A stretch of 64,000 bases of DNA from positions 186,001-250,000 of the forward strand of contig RAYY01000001.1 of assembly GCA_003611875.1 (NCBI GenBank), read 5' to 3'. Source of the stretch: a bacterium D16-56. Lineage in GTDB: Bacteria; Bacillota; Clostridia; Lachnospirales; Lachnospiraceae. The translations under genes and the position numbers were made by a program. The first letter of the stretch is position 1. Every line of letters starts with the position of its first letter. The notes under the pieces were generated by a model. It did no database searches. It worked only from the letters and a program-made list of their open reading frames with translations, and was not told the DNA's origin. Of the stretch, positions 43,940 through 53,544 are shown piece by piece.

Positions 43940-46900
43940 TCAGCGCCGCACCTTAAAATAAGCCTCCAGCACCCCCTTTATGTGCTGGTAACGTCTGGCA
44001 TAGCAATTTTCCACCCGGATCAATTCGATCTGATGGGCCTGGCAGATCTCCTGTTTCCTCCTGTCCCGTTCCATAACTACCTCATCCTCAAAGTGCTCCT
44101 TTCCGTCCAGCTCCACTGCCAGCACAGGAGATTTCCCTTCTGTTTCCCCAGACCGCTCGTACACCACAAAATCAAACTTTCCGGAGTAAAACAGCTCCCC
44201 CTTATCTGCTTCCCCGATTACCTTGGACACCTCCACCCCCTGCTCCACAAAAAAGCGGTTCTGGGACAGCCAGATGTTTTCCAAAGCATGATTTAAGGTT
44301 TTTAAAAATGCTTCCTCCACAGCAGCGGAAAAAGGCTTGATTCCCAGCGCCCTGGAATCTGCACTTTTCGGCGCCACCTGCGAGGTGCCGTTGGACCTTA
44401 CATAGCGGACCAGGTCATACAGATCATCCTCTCCTTCTTTTCCGTGAAGACGCTCCAGGTTTCTGCTGTTTCCCAGTACAATCAGCTGATCCCTTGCACG
44501 GGAGGTCGCCACATTGATCAATTCCTTATTGTTTTTCAGCCACTCATAGGTTCCTGCATGGGTATCATCCGTAATGGCAGTGGAAAAAAGCACCACATCC
44601 TTCTCATCTCCCTGAAACGCATGGACTGTCCCGCAGGCCACATTCTTAAGCCCCTGCCTTGCAAGCTGGTCTTCAATGGCATGCTTCTGATTCACAAACG
44701 GTGTGATTACGCCGATGGATTTATCCTTGTTCTCCATGGCATACCGCAATATGGCCTCCACCTCTGCCGGCGCCGCATTTTTATAGTTGGTCCTTCCGTC
44801 CTGCACATCCATATAAACCAATGGCTGAGACGGCTTTCCCTCGGAACGGATCAATAGCTTGGAATTGTAATATTTCTTATTATTAAAATCTATAATCGGT
44901 TTACTGCACCGATAGTGATACCGCAAAAGCACCTCATCGCTGACCGAGTCACAGGCCAGAAAGGCTTTGTAAAGCGAATTTTTCCGGTAATCGTATTCCT
45001 CCGGAACCCCGTACTTTTTCCGCAGCCGGTAATTGCTCACCTCGTCTAACAGAATCACAGGATTTAACTGCTGGGGATCCCCCACCAGCATCAGGCTTTT
45101 TCCCCGGATGACCGGCACCAGCCCTACGGCCGTATTGCACTGGCTGGCCTCATCCATTACCGTCATGTCAAAATGCGGCTCTGGGTTCCCAAGACGGCTG
45201 GCTGAAATACAGGTGGTGGCCACCACAGGAAATACACGAAGCAGACGTTTTAAATGCTCTGAATCCTTTATATATCCGGAAAATTCATCCAGACGGCATT
45301 CCTCATCCTCCATAAACAGAATCTCCTTCAGACGGCTGCTGCCCGGCTCGTCCAGGCGCTGAATACATTTTATGGAAGCATAGTACAAATACCTTTTCAG
45401 CTCCTCCGGATCCTCTGTCAAAAGCTCCAGCGCATCCTGGTCCGTAATCTCCCCCAGCCGCTCCATCTGGCGGTTTACCTGCTGAAGCTGCCGCCCTCCT
45501 AAGTCTGTCTCAAATGGCAGCATCTGCATGGAACGGCTTCTTCCCCGGCTGTACTCCAAAAGCCGCCCAATGGTCTCGCTGCGTTCCTTTAACTCCAGCA
45601 CATCCTCATACCGCCGCAGAAGCTCTGCCAGACGCTTCATCTGTCCGGCCTGGCTGCCCCGGTTTTTCTCCAAAGCCTGCTCATTGACCGGAATCTCCTT
45701 TACCTGTTCATACAGCATTCTCATGGCAGACAACGCCCTTTTCACCTTGCCGGTATTGCCCAGACGGACTACCGGAAACGGGATTCTCCTTCCCTTATAG
45801 GTAAGGCTGGTCAGCTTTTCCACTACCCCGTCAATGGGGTGGTTATTGTAGGAAGCAAACAGCAGGGTCTTTTCGTTAAAAAATGCTGTGATGATCGTAT
45901 TGATAATCGTGTTGGTCTTTCCGGTGCCCGGCGGCCCCTGAACATATGCTAAGGGATATTTCATGGCATGGTTAATGGCCAAAAGCTGGTCCAGGTTCAC
46001 TTTTCTGTCCAGCAGGATAAGCGGCACCATTCTCCTGCTTCTGGGACGGTCCAGAAGGTCCCCGAAAAAGGCACGGATGGGAACCGTAACCGTATCCTCC
46101 TGGTACATTTCCAGAATGGAATTGTATTCCTGACGCAGGTTCAGCATAATATCCATACCCAGGCCAATGACATAAGGCATATCGTCCACCCCTGTAATTC
46201 TGCGGTTATAGCGGGTTACTGCGTCCTTGATCCTTTCCTGGTTAGTCTCAAAATCCCGAAGAAGCTCAAAATCCTCTGCATCCAGATACCGGCGTATGCT
46301 CTCCTTTGTCCCGTCTACTGTAAATTCTGTACACACGGTAATATCCTCAGCCGCCCGAAGACAGCGCTGACGCACATCCAGATTCAGCTTGCGGTAGGCC
46401 AATACATAAAGCCCTTTTCCTGTATAAATACTCATCACGTTTATGGCAAGGCGCTGGATAGCCAGGCGCTTTTCCTGGGAATCCAAGGACCGTTCCCCGG
46501 CTGTGGGAATGCCTGAAGCCTTGTCCGATGCCTCCGCCATTTTGCCTGCCTGGGGCCTGGAACCGGACTGCTGCCCCTCAACCAACGGTTGTCCCTGACT
46601 GGGCTGCTGCCCGTTCCCTGACTGCCGACCCTTATCTGCCTGCTTCTCCCAGCCAAATCCCGCTGTCCTCTCCGCCTTAATCTGAAAGCTTTGCACCACC
46701 TTCCGAAACTGTTCGTCGCTAAGAGGATACACGTTCCCCCGAAAGCTTTCCCGGTCCAGATACCGGACCAGGGCAAAATCCTTCTTGTAGGGAACTCCGT
46801 CCATTTTGCAGCAGTCCTCCAGATAATCCAGCACCTTCAGATTTGCAACATGGTCAAATAGAGCCTTATACTTATGAGGGTTATCATGAATATCCCGCAC

Positions 46901-47158
46901 CAATTCCTGGTTCACCTGGCAGTAGGATCCATCCAGCACCTGAGAAGACAGGATGGAGTCAATATAGATCCGGTCATAGGTTTCCAGCGAATATTTTCCC
47001 AGATGAAGTCCCTCCACCTTAAGCGTTCTCCGGGCAGCGTCAAGATTCAGAATGCCGATCCAGTACCTTGTAATCTGTCCCTGCCAGTTGCGGTACTCAA
47101 TCGCCATCCATTTTCCCTCATGAATTGCCTTGAAAATGTCACGGTGGATTGTGTTCAT
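43940..47158 (-). CDS. SF1 (DNA2/NAM7-type) helicase with WYL-like N-terminus and DUF2726 nuclease-like C-terminus
   Basis: 1072 aa. Residues ~8-80 look like a WYL ligand-sensing domain (GKWMAIEYRNWQGQITRYWIG, then YDRIYIDSILSSQVL). A low-complexity Gly/Gln linker covers ~170-230. SF1 helicase motifs follow in order: Walker A QGPPGTGKTNT (~408-415), VMDEASQC (~668), GDPQQLNP (693-700), LLRYHYRCSKPI, TVHAFQGDEKDVV (~844), NVATSRARDQL. Residues ~940-1065 form a DUF2726 PD-(D/E)XK-type domain (GKFDFVVY Asp996, VELDGKEH Glu1016, ERDRRKQE). It is third in an operon after sbcD and sbcC, 20 nt behind sbcC. A role in DNA-end repair or defence is inferred. Confidence 0.88.
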   Translation of the reverse strand: MNTIHRDIFKAIHEGKWMAIEYRNWQGQITRYWIGILNLDAARRTLKVEGLHLGKYSLETYDRIYIDSILSSQVLDGSYCQVNQELVRDIHDNPHKYKALFDHVANLKVLDYLEDCCKMDGVPYKKDFALVRYLDRESFRGNVYPLSDEQFRKVVQSFQIKAERTAGFGWEKQADKGRQSGNGQQPSQGQPLVEGQQSGSRPQAGKMAEASDKASGIPTAGERSLDSQEKRLAIQRLAINVMSIYTGKGLYVLAYRKLNLDVRQRCLRAAEDITVCTEFTVDGTKESIRRYLDAEDFELLRDFETNQERIKDAVTRYNRRITGVDDMPYVIGLGMDIMLNLRQEYNSILEMYQEDTVTVPIRAFFGDLLDRPRSRRMVPLILLDRKVNLDQLLAINHAMKYPLAYVQGPPGTGKTNTIINTIITAFFNEKTLLFASYNNHPIDGVVEKLTSLTYKGRRIPFPVVRLGNTGKVKRALSAMRMLYEQVKEIPVNEQALEKNRGSQAGQMKRLAELLRRYEDVLELKERSETIGRLLEYSRGRSRSMQMLPFETDLGGRQLQQVNRQMERLGEITDQDALELLTEDPEELKRYLYYASIKCIQRLDEPGSSRLKEILFMEDEECRLDEFSGYIKDSEHLKRLLRVFPVVATTCISASRLGNPEPHFDMTVMDEASQCNTAVGLVPVIRGKSLMLVGDPQQLNPVILLDEVSNYRLRKKYGVPEEYDYRKNSLYKAFLACDSVSDEVLLRYHYRCSKPIIDFNNKKYYNSKLLIRSEGKPSQPLVYMDVQDGRTNYKNAAPAEVEAILRYAMENKDKSIGVITPFVNQKHAIEDQLARQGLKNVACGTVHAFQGDEKDVVLFSTAITDDTHAGTYEWLKNNKELINVATSRARDQLIVLGNSRNLERLHGKEGEDDLYDLVRYVRSNGTSQVAPKSADSRALGIKPFSAAVEEAFLKTLNHALENIWLSQNRFFVEQGVEVSKVIGEADKGELFYSGKFDFVVYERSGETEGKSPVLAVELDGKEHFEDEVVMERDRRKQEICQAHQIELIRVENCYARRYQHIKGVLEAYFKVRR

Positions 47159-47178
47159 TCCTTTCGCTCCTTATCCCT

Positions 47179-50100
47179 TTAAATCAATACAGCATTGCTT
47201 CCGATCTTTCCGCCTGTCTTATTCTTTGTCACCACAATCTTTTTCTCGATCCGATCCTTGAGCTCCGCCACATGAGAAATGATTCCCACCAACCGGTCTC
47301 CCTCTGCCAGATTCGATAATGCCCTCATGGCCTGGTTTAACGCCTCCTCATCCAGAGAACCAAAGCCCTCATCCACAAACATGGTATCCAGACGGATCCC
47401 GCCTGCACAAAACTGAATCTCATCGGACAAGCCTAAGGCTAAAGAAAGAGATGCCTGAAAGGATTCTCCGCCGGATAAGGTCTTAACACTCCTTTCCGTG
47501 CCGTTGTAGTGGTCAATCACATTCAGCTCCAGCCCTGCCTTTTCCTTTTTATTATCCCCGCTTTCCTGGCGCTTTAACTCATACTGACCGCCGCTCATAG
47601 TCAGGAAACGCAGATTTGCCCGCCGCAGGATCCGGTCAAAATATGCCATCTGGATATACGTCTCCAGCTCAATCTTGCGCTTGCCGGGAAGCATGCCGTT
47701 TGCCGTATCAGACAAGGCCTTTACCCAGACATATTCCTGTTCCACCCCGGCCAGCTCCTGCCATCTTCCCTGTACAGAATCAAAAATGCCGAGATTCTTT
47801 TTATAGGATGCATACCATTCCTCTTTTTTTCGGGATAATTCTGCCTTTTGCCGTATCCACTGCTGTCTCCTGGCCGTGATCTCATCCTCCTTCAAAGACT
47901 CCCAATCCGATGCCTGTTCCTTCAGGGCCTGGATCCTGGCCTGCAGCTCGGCTGTCCTCTGCCGGCACTCTGAAAATGCCTGCTCTGCCTGTTCCCTCTC
48001 CTGCAGAATCTCGGAAAGCCTATGCTGATTTTCTGTGATTTCCTGAATCAGCTTTTCCTCTGTATGGTCTCCCAGCACCTGAAGAAGCTGCTCCCTTTGT
48101 TCCTGTAAATGCTTCCTTTCTGTGTCCAGCCTTGCCAGCTCAAGCCGTACCTGGGAAACCATTTCATAAGCTTCCCTCAGCCTCTTTTCTATTTGAGGGA
48201 TTTCCTGCTCTAAAAGCTTCTTCCTCTCCAGCCTCATCCGGTTCCCTGCAAGCTTTTCATAAAGCTGCGCCAGCAATCTCTCAAACGTCTCTGCGGCCCT
48301 GGCCCCGGCCTGATACAATTCATCCTCCGTAAGCTGTCCCCCATCCTCATAAGAGCTTCCCTGGGGCTGTTTCAGCTTTAATCCCTGTGCCAGTCTTCTG
48401 CTGTCCTCCAAGCCTTGACTTTCCAAAATTTCCAGACGGTTTTTCTTTTCCTGAATCCGCTTTCGGCATGCGTCCAGCTCCGCCGTTTTTCTTTTGGCAT
48501 CCTCCTGGCAGCGGCAGCGCGTCTCTATCTCCTGACGGGCAAAGGCTTCCTGCCGGGAAATCGTTTCTGCCGTTTTCTCAAGCACAAGAAGCATTTGCCC
48601 GGCAGCGCCTTTCATTTCCTCCAGGCTGTCCATCCCGGCTGCAGCTCCATTGATTCTTTCTCTGCCTATGTTTTGATCCTCCGCCGCTTTGCCTGCTTCA
48701 CAAAGATGGGATGCAAGCTGCTGTCTTAAAGCTTCTCTGCTTCCGGATAAGGCATCCAGGCCCGCCTGGGATTTTTTAATCTGTTCTCCCAATTTTCCCA
48801 GCATTTCTTCTATTTTTTTGGCCTTTTTCACCTTGTCCTGATAACGTTTCTTTCGCTCTCCTGCCTGAAAAACCTGCTCGCCAGCCTTCCTCAGCCTTTC
48901 TTCCATACGGATTTCCAGCATGGCAAGCGATTTCCACAGCTTTTCCCTGACTGCAGCTCTATCCTCCTCACTGGTAAAATCCCGCGGTTCCTGCCCGATT
49001 CCTTTTTTGTCCGAATCTTCGCCGCAGATTTCTGACCATTCCCTCCCCATTTCGCCGTCCCAGATTCCCTGCCATTCCTCCCTCATCTGTTCCCGTAAAT
49101 GCAGGATGTCCCCACTGAGCTGATGTACCCTTCTCTCCGCCTGAGATAATTCCTGCTTTTTTTCGTCCAGGGTCTCCTTTTTGGGTACCTTACGGGGAAG
49201 CAGGGCCAAGACAGGATGATGAACCGAGCCGCACACCGGACACCGTTCCCCTTCCTTCAGATTTCCTGCAAGCAGTCCGGCCTGGGCATCCAGAAATTCC
49301 TTTTCCAGACTGTGATATTCCTGCTGCAAATTCTCCCATTCTCCGCAGGCCTGCCGGTAAAGCTGCTGGCTCTTTTCATGTTTTTTATCCCATGCTTTCA
49401 GCCGTTGTTCCTTTTTCTTTAATTCCTCCAAAAGCCGCCTGGCATCTTCCTCCTGATGGCGCCGCTCTGCCTCCTCCCGGTCAGCCGTCCCAAGCTCCTC
49501 CAGCTCCCGGGCAAGCTGCTCTGCCTCCCCTTTCAGCCTTTCCTCCTGACAGGTATATTGGGCCAGGATCTTCCCTTCCTCCCTTTGACGTTCCTGGGTT
49601 CTCTCCAGCTCCTGTAAGCCTCGTCCCAGCCCCTCCAAAAGCCGCTTTACTTCCTTTTTTCTCCCGGATAAGATCTCCAGAACCACATCTCGGTCAGCCA
49701 GGGACGCTGCCTGCTTCTGCAGATTTTCTGTCTCTGCCTCAAGCTGTTCTGCCTGCCTGCTGCTATGCCCCAGCGCCTTCTCTGCTTCTCCCCGCTGAAG
49801 AATCCGCTGCTCCCTGCGTGCCAGAAGCTCTGTCAGCTCCCGGTTTTTCTCATTTAGATCGGATTTTCGGTTTTCAAGCCTTTCCCTCTCCTCCCCTGCA
49901 TCCTTCAGGCCGTTTAATTCCTCTCTCTTTTCCTCTGCTTCCTTTTCCAAGTCCTCTGCAGCTCTCGCCGCCTTGCTGCCCTTTTCACACTGTCCGTCTG
50001 TTTCCTGAGCCGTTTTTTCCATCTGTCCGGCCAGTGTCTGAAGCTGCCGAAGCTTCTCTATTTTTTCCTTTTCCTCACGAATCAGCAAAGTCAGACGTTC

Positions 50101-51081
50101 TTCCTCTCCTGCCAGCTTCAAAGCAGCTTCCCTGGCCTTTTTTGCCTCCTCCAGCTGAGGAAGCTTTTCCTTCAGACATTCCTCGCTCTGTTCCAGCTCC
50201 TCCTTCAGCCGCCTGCTCTGCTCCGCCTTTCCCAGCAGACGGTCCTCTGTCCGGATCCGTTCCTCCAAAAGCCCCTGCTCCTTCTCCATTTCCTGCAGCG
50301 CCGTCTGATCACACTGCAAAAGCTCACTCAGAAGCTCCAGCCCTCGCTCTGCCTTTCCCTCAAACCGGTTCTTCTTCAGCTGCTCAAGCTCCGAGCCGAT
50401 CCGGGAATATGCCTCATTCTCTGCATCCTCCTGGCATACTGCCCCGCTCATGTACTGGCTGATGCTTCTGCGGATTTCATCGTAAGCCTTCCACCGCTCC
50501 TTCATGGCGTCCTTTAGCCGGTACTGCACCTGCTGATACAAGCCTGTATGAAAAATCTGCCGGAAAATCTCACTGCGCTCAGCGGTTCCTGCCAGAAGAA
50601 GCTTCTGGAAATCCCCTTGGGCAATCATGGCAATCTGGGTAAACTGACGGTAGGTAAGGCCGATCAGCTCCTCCACTGCCCGTGTCACCTCCCGCGTCTT
50701 TGTCACCGGCTGCCGTCCGTCAGGATACTCTAACACGGCATCCGCCTTCTGCAGGGTATATCCGGTTCCCCTGCCTTTGGGCCGCAGATACTCCGGATTC
50801 CTGGTGACTCGGTACCTTTTCCCCTGATACTCAAACTCCAGCTCCACAAAAGTAGGAACATCCTCCGGCGCATATTTGCTGCGGAACATCCCTGCCTCCC
50901 GCACCTGGCCGCTGGCTTCCCCATATAAGGCAAAGGCAATGGCGTCAAAAATCGTGGTCTTTCCTGCCCCTGTATCCCCTGTAATCAAAAAAAGTCCCTG
51001 CCCCCCAAATTGTGCAAAATCAATCTCCGCCTTCCCGCCATAGGGACCGAAACCGCTTATCGTCAGCTTTCCTGGCCTCAT
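47179..51081 (-). CDS. sbcC: SbcC/Rad50-type exonuclease ATPase subunit
   Basis: About 1300 aa from ATG 51081 (MRPGKLTISGFGPYGG), 7 nt after AAGGA. It is longer than typical SbcC (about 1050-1150) through an extended coiled coil. The N-terminal ABC head has Walker A LITGDTGAGKTTIFDAIAF. Two very long coiled coils flank a zinc hook CPVCGSVHHP, with a second charged stretch. The C-terminal head has signature LSGGESFQASLSLALGL and Walker B DTMFVDEGFGSLD. With SbcD it processes DNA hairpins and double-strand ends. The coiled coils leave long open antisense frames that are not genes. Confidence 0.96.
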   Translation of the reverse strand: MRPGKLTISGFGPYGGKAEIDFAQFGGQGLFLITGDTGAGKTTIFDAIAFALYGEASGQVREAGMFRSKYAPEDVPTFVELEFEYQGKRYRVTRNPEYLRPKGRGTGYTLQKADAVLEYPDGRQPVTKTREVTRAVEELIGLTYRQFTQIAMIAQGDFQKLLLAGTAERSEIFRQIFHTGLYQQVQYRLKDAMKERWKAYDEIRRSISQYMSGAVCQEDAENEAYSRIGSELEQLKKNRFEGKAERGLELLSELLQCDQTALQEMEKEQGLLEERIRTEDRLLGKAEQSRRLKEELEQSEECLKEKLPQLEEAKKAREAALKLAGEEERLTLLIREEKEKIEKLRQLQTLAGQMEKTAQETDGQCEKGSKAARAAEDLEKEAEEKREELNGLKDAGEERERLENRKSDLNEKNRELTELLARREQRILQRGEAEKALGHSSRQAEQLEAETENLQKQAASLADRDVVLEILSGRKKEVKRLLEGLGRGLQELERTQERQREEGKILAQYTCQEERLKGEAEQLARELEELGTADREEAERRHQEEDARRLLEELKKKEQRLKAWDKKHEKSQQLYRQACGEWENLQQEYHSLEKEFLDAQAGLLAGNLKEGERCPVCGSVHHPVLALLPRKVPKKETLDEKKQELSQAERRVHQLSGDILHLREQMREEWQGIWDGEMGREWSEICGEDSDKKGIGQEPRDFTSEEDRAAVREKLWKSLAMLEIRMEERLRKAGEQVFQAGERKKRYQDKVKKAKKIEEMLGKLGEQIKKSQAGLDALSGSREALRQQLASHLCEAGKAAEDQNIGRERINGAAAGMDSLEEMKGAAGQMLLVLEKTAETISRQEAFARQEIETRCRCQEDAKRKTAELDACRKRIQEKKNRLEILESQGLEDSRRLAQGLKLKQPQGSSYEDGGQLTEDELYQAGARAAETFERLLAQLYEKLAGNRMRLERKKLLEQEIPQIEKRLREAYEMVSQVRLELARLDTERKHLQEQREQLLQVLGDHTEEKLIQEITENQHRLSEILQEREQAEQAFSECRQRTAELQARIQALKEQASDWESLKEDEITARRQQWIRQKAELSRKKEEWYASYKKNLGIFDSVQGRWQELAGVEQEYVWVKALSDTANGMLPGKRKIELETYIQMAYFDRILRRANLRFLTMSGGQYELKRQESGDNKKEKAGLELNVIDHYNGTERSVKTLSGGESFQASLSLALGLSDEIQFCAGGIRLDTMFVDEGFGSLDEEALNQAMRALSNLAEGDRLVGIISHVAELKDRIEKKIVVTKNKTGGKIGSNAVLI

Positions 51082-51154
51082 GATCTCATCCTTCCTGCCT
51101 TTGTCCTTTGGCATATTTATTGTGCTTACTATTCTTTTGCTTCTAACATTCCTC

Positions 51155-52285
51155 TTACCACCCCTGAATCCCCTGAATCATCCTCTCCACAAACTCTCTC
51201 TGCTTTTCACTGACCGGCTGATTATTCTGCAATTCATAAAACTCCTCAAACAGCTCCAGCTCTGACCTTTGCTCCACCTCACAGGCCCCTGTCACCTCCC
51301 GGCTCTCACGGGTCCGTCTGTTATCATACTCCAGCTTCATCAGATTCGGGTAAATCACCCGCAGCTTCTGCATTCCGTCCGGCACATCCTCCTCATCTGT
51401 CAGCGTCACCTGCACATAGTCCTCCTGGTTGGTATCCTTATAATAATCCAGGGCTGTCACCTCCAGATAGGTTCCCCGAATCCGCCGCATATCCCGCAGC
51501 GGCTTGAAGGGCAAGGTTTTAATCTCTACCCTTCCCTTCTCCCCAAGCTCCACCACTGTCATGGATTTCTCCTGCTCTGCCTCTGAAAAGGAATACTTTA
51601 AAGGGGTGCCGCAGTACCGGACCGTTTCCCGTCCTACATGCTGCGGACTGTGAATATGTCCTAAAGCCACATAATCGAACGCATCAAACACAGACACATC
51701 CACATTGTCCAGTCCTCCTACCAGGACCTCTTCGGAATCACAGCGAAATGCTCCTGTCACAAACTGATGGGCAACTAATACATTTCTCTTATTTTGATCC
51801 ACGGCTATATGGTCCACGGCTATCCTTACCGCATCCTGATAGCTTCCCGGATCCTCATCCTCAAACACATGGCGCACCAGGGCTGGCTTTACAAAAGGCA
51901 AAAGATACACCACAACCTCCCCATACTTGTCCTTCATGGTGATCCCCGTCACATTCCCGTCATATACCGGGGACACATAAACCCCCCGCCCGCTCATGAG
52001 ACGCGCCCCGAAGGCCACCCGCTCCGCCGAATCATGATTTCCGCTGATCACAAAAACCGGTGTCCCCAGCTCTGCCAGCCGGGTCAGAAATTCATCAAAC
52101 ATCTGCACTGCCTCTGCCGGGGGAACCGGTTTATCGTAAATATCTCCTGCCACCAGCACTCCGTCTGCCTGCTCCCTTTTCACGGCTGTCAGAATCTGGG
52201 ACAATATGGCTCTCTGATCCTCTAACATGGAAAACTCATTGACCCGTTTTCCGATGTGAAGATCTGATAAATGAATTAGCTTCAT
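51155..52285 (-). CDS. sbcD: SbcD/Mre11-type exonuclease nuclease subunit
   Basis: About 376 aa from ATG 52285 (MKLIHLSDLHIGK), 5 nt after GGAG. Metallophosphoesterase motifs are present in order: LSDLHIG, VAGDIYDKPVPP, ISGNHDSAERV, VAHQFVTG and ALGHIHSPQHVG. The C-terminal capping domain follows. It supplies the Mn-dependent nuclease to SbcC. It is first in the sbcD-sbcC-helicase operon and lies 28 nt downstream of the RpiR-type regulator gene, so it could also be read from that promoter. Confidence 0.96.
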   Translation of the reverse strand: MKLIHLSDLHIGKRVNEFSMLEDQRAILSQILTAVKREQADGVLVAGDIYDKPVPPAEAVQMFDEFLTRLAELGTPVFVISGNHDSAERVAFGARLMSGRGVYVSPVYDGNVTGITMKDKYGEVVVYLLPFVKPALVRHVFEDEDPGSYQDAVRIAVDHIAVDQNKRNVLVAHQFVTGAFRCDSEEVLVGGLDNVDVSVFDAFDYVALGHIHSPQHVGRETVRYCGTPLKYSFSEAEQEKSMTVVELGEKGRVEIKTLPFKPLRDMRRIRGTYLEVTALDYYKDTNQEDYVQVTLTDEEDVPDGMQKLRVIYPNLMKLEYDNRRTRESREVTGACEVEQRSELELFEEFYELQNNQPVSEKQREFVERMIQGIQGW

Positions 52286-52312
52286 TGCTGCTCCTCTCAA
52301 GTTTTCCTGATA

Positions 52313-53149
52313 TCATATAATCTTATCTGTAGGCGCCATTGCGTTCAGCTCTGCCAGCGTCAGATCATGAAGCGCCTCCTTATTTCTCCTGTCATACCCA
52401 AGCACATTCGTATATAAAATATCACAAAGCACCAGAATCGGAAACTGGGGAGAAATCAATTTTCCCAGATCCAGCTTTTCCTTGGTGGGAATCGGCAGCA
52501 CTTCATCACAAAAGTCATCCCATTTTTTAAGGTGTACCGAGCTGATGATCACCGTGAAAGCTCCTTTACTCTTGGCGGTTTTCAGCGCCCGCACCACCAC
52601 GTTGGTCTTACCGCTTACCGTAATGCCGATTGCCAGCGCATCCTCGTTTGTCACGGCTGAGCTCATGGTCATAACATGGCTGTCGGTTATGCCTTCTATA
52701 TCAATGCCCAGACGCATAAACCGCATTTCCAGCTCCTCTGCTGCAATGCCGGAGGAACCCTTTCCATATACAAATATCCTCCGCTTTTCCGCAATCTGTC
52801 TGGATACCTTTTTAATCTGCTTTTCATCCACCAGGGCATAGGACTTGTTCAGCAATTCCTGGTAGGTTTCCAGGATCCGCCTGGTTCCGTCCTCCACCGG
52901 ATTATTCTTTTCATTCTGCAGTCCTTCCCGATAGCGATAGATAAACTGCCTGTAGCCGTCAAAACCACATTTTTGCGCAAACCGGGAAAGGGTGGCTTCA
53001 GAAGTAAACAGTAATTTTGCTATATTTTTGGCAGAAAAATCCATGACCTCCTTATTCTGAAGAAAAAAATCGGCAATGCCCTTTTCCACCTGTGTAAAAT
53101 TATTATAGTTCAATTCAATTAATGGTTCGATATCCTTCTCAAACTGCAT
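52313..53149 (-). CDS. RpiR/MurR-family transcriptional regulator
   Basis: About 278 aa from ATG 53149 (MQFEKDIEPLIELNY). An upstream ATG at 53191 would add 14 residues, and neither start has ideal spacing. The N-terminal HTH_6 domain includes FLQNKEVMDFSAKNIAKLL and SEATLSRFAQKCGFDGYRQF. The C-terminal SIS domain (~110-250) includes RIFVYGKGSSGIAAEE and AIGITVSGKTNVV. RpiR proteins that control sialic acid/ManNAc genes (NanR type) are of this class, and a nanE-PTS operon lies 4.2 kb away beyond the coo operon. This pairing is inferred. It has its own promoter (53313-53342). Confidence 0.9.
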   Translation of the reverse strand: MQFEKDIEPLIELNYNNFTQVEKGIADFFLQNKEVMDFSAKNIAKLLFTSEATLSRFAQKCGFDGYRQFIYRYREGLQNEKNNPVEDGTRRILETYQELLNKSYALVDEKQIKKVSRQIAEKRRIFVYGKGSSGIAAEELEMRFMRLGIDIEGITDSHVMTMSSAVTNEDALAIGITVSGKTNVVVRALKTAKSKGAFTVIISSVHLKKWDDFCDEVLPIPTKEKLDLGKLISPQFPILVLCDILYTNVLGYDRRNKEALHDLTLAELNAMAPTDKII

Positions 53150-53250
53150 GGTATGCCATTTTCTCCTTTCCTGTCCGCGATTTTCGGACATTATGGGATC
53201 CCATAGGGATTTCTCCTTTCCCCTTAGCTGAACACAAAAGGCAGCTCCGG

Positions 53251-53307
53251 CTCGCTAAGTGGACAGGCATATGTTCTCACTAAGCTCGTATAGGACCTCG
53301 CTAAGTG
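53251..53307. promoter_or_regulatory. Three operator-like repeats in the RpiR-type regulator leader
   Basis: CTCGCTAAGTG at 53251-53261 and exactly again at 53297-53307, with the related CTCACTAAGCT at 53276-53286. The spacings are 25 and 21 nt. The 53297 copy overlaps the predicted start point. They look like binding sites for autoregulation. Confidence 0.5.
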
Positions 53308-53312
53308 TTCAC

Positions 53313-53342
53313 ATTATACCATACCGCAGCCGTCGGCTGCAA
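53313..53342 (-). promoter_or_regulatory. Promoter of the RpiR-type regulator with palindrome in the spacer
   Basis: Minus strand: TTGCAG (53337-53342), 18-nt spacer, TATAAT (53313-53318). The spacer and the -35 contain the inverted repeat GCAGCCG-T-CGGCTGC (53326-53340). The following leader holds three operator-like repeats. Confidence 0.65.
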
Positions 53343-53430
53343 TCCATCTTTACAGACAAACACGCCGAACCCATGGCTGCGTTACTGTTCCCCTGCAAAC
53401 ATCTGCTGCAGGAGAATTCCTCCACAAAAG

Positions 53431-53521
53431 TTATTGAAAAAAAATCTCATTTATTATAAAATTTAACCATCATGATACATACAAGAGCGCTCCTGGGAAT
53501 CCTGCTTCCTCCCCGGCGCTC
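53431..53521 (+). promoter_or_regulatory. Upstream region of the coo operon: weak promoter and leader hairpin
   Basis: A possible promoter TTATTG (53431-53436), 18-nt spacer, TATAAA (53455-53460), is followed by an inverted repeat GAGCGC (53485-53490) / GCGCTC (53516-53521). A good AAAGGAGG precedes the cooS ATG. The promoter call is tentative. Confidence 0.4.
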
Positions 53522-53544
53522 CCCATTCAAAGGAGGTACGACTA

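Noticed and set aside
49392-50462. A 356-residue open frame antisense to sbcC, rich in Pro, Ser and Ala
   Set aside because: It is the mirror of the Glu/Lys/Gln-rich coiled coil codons. No ribosome site, no domain, and sbcC itself is unambiguous.
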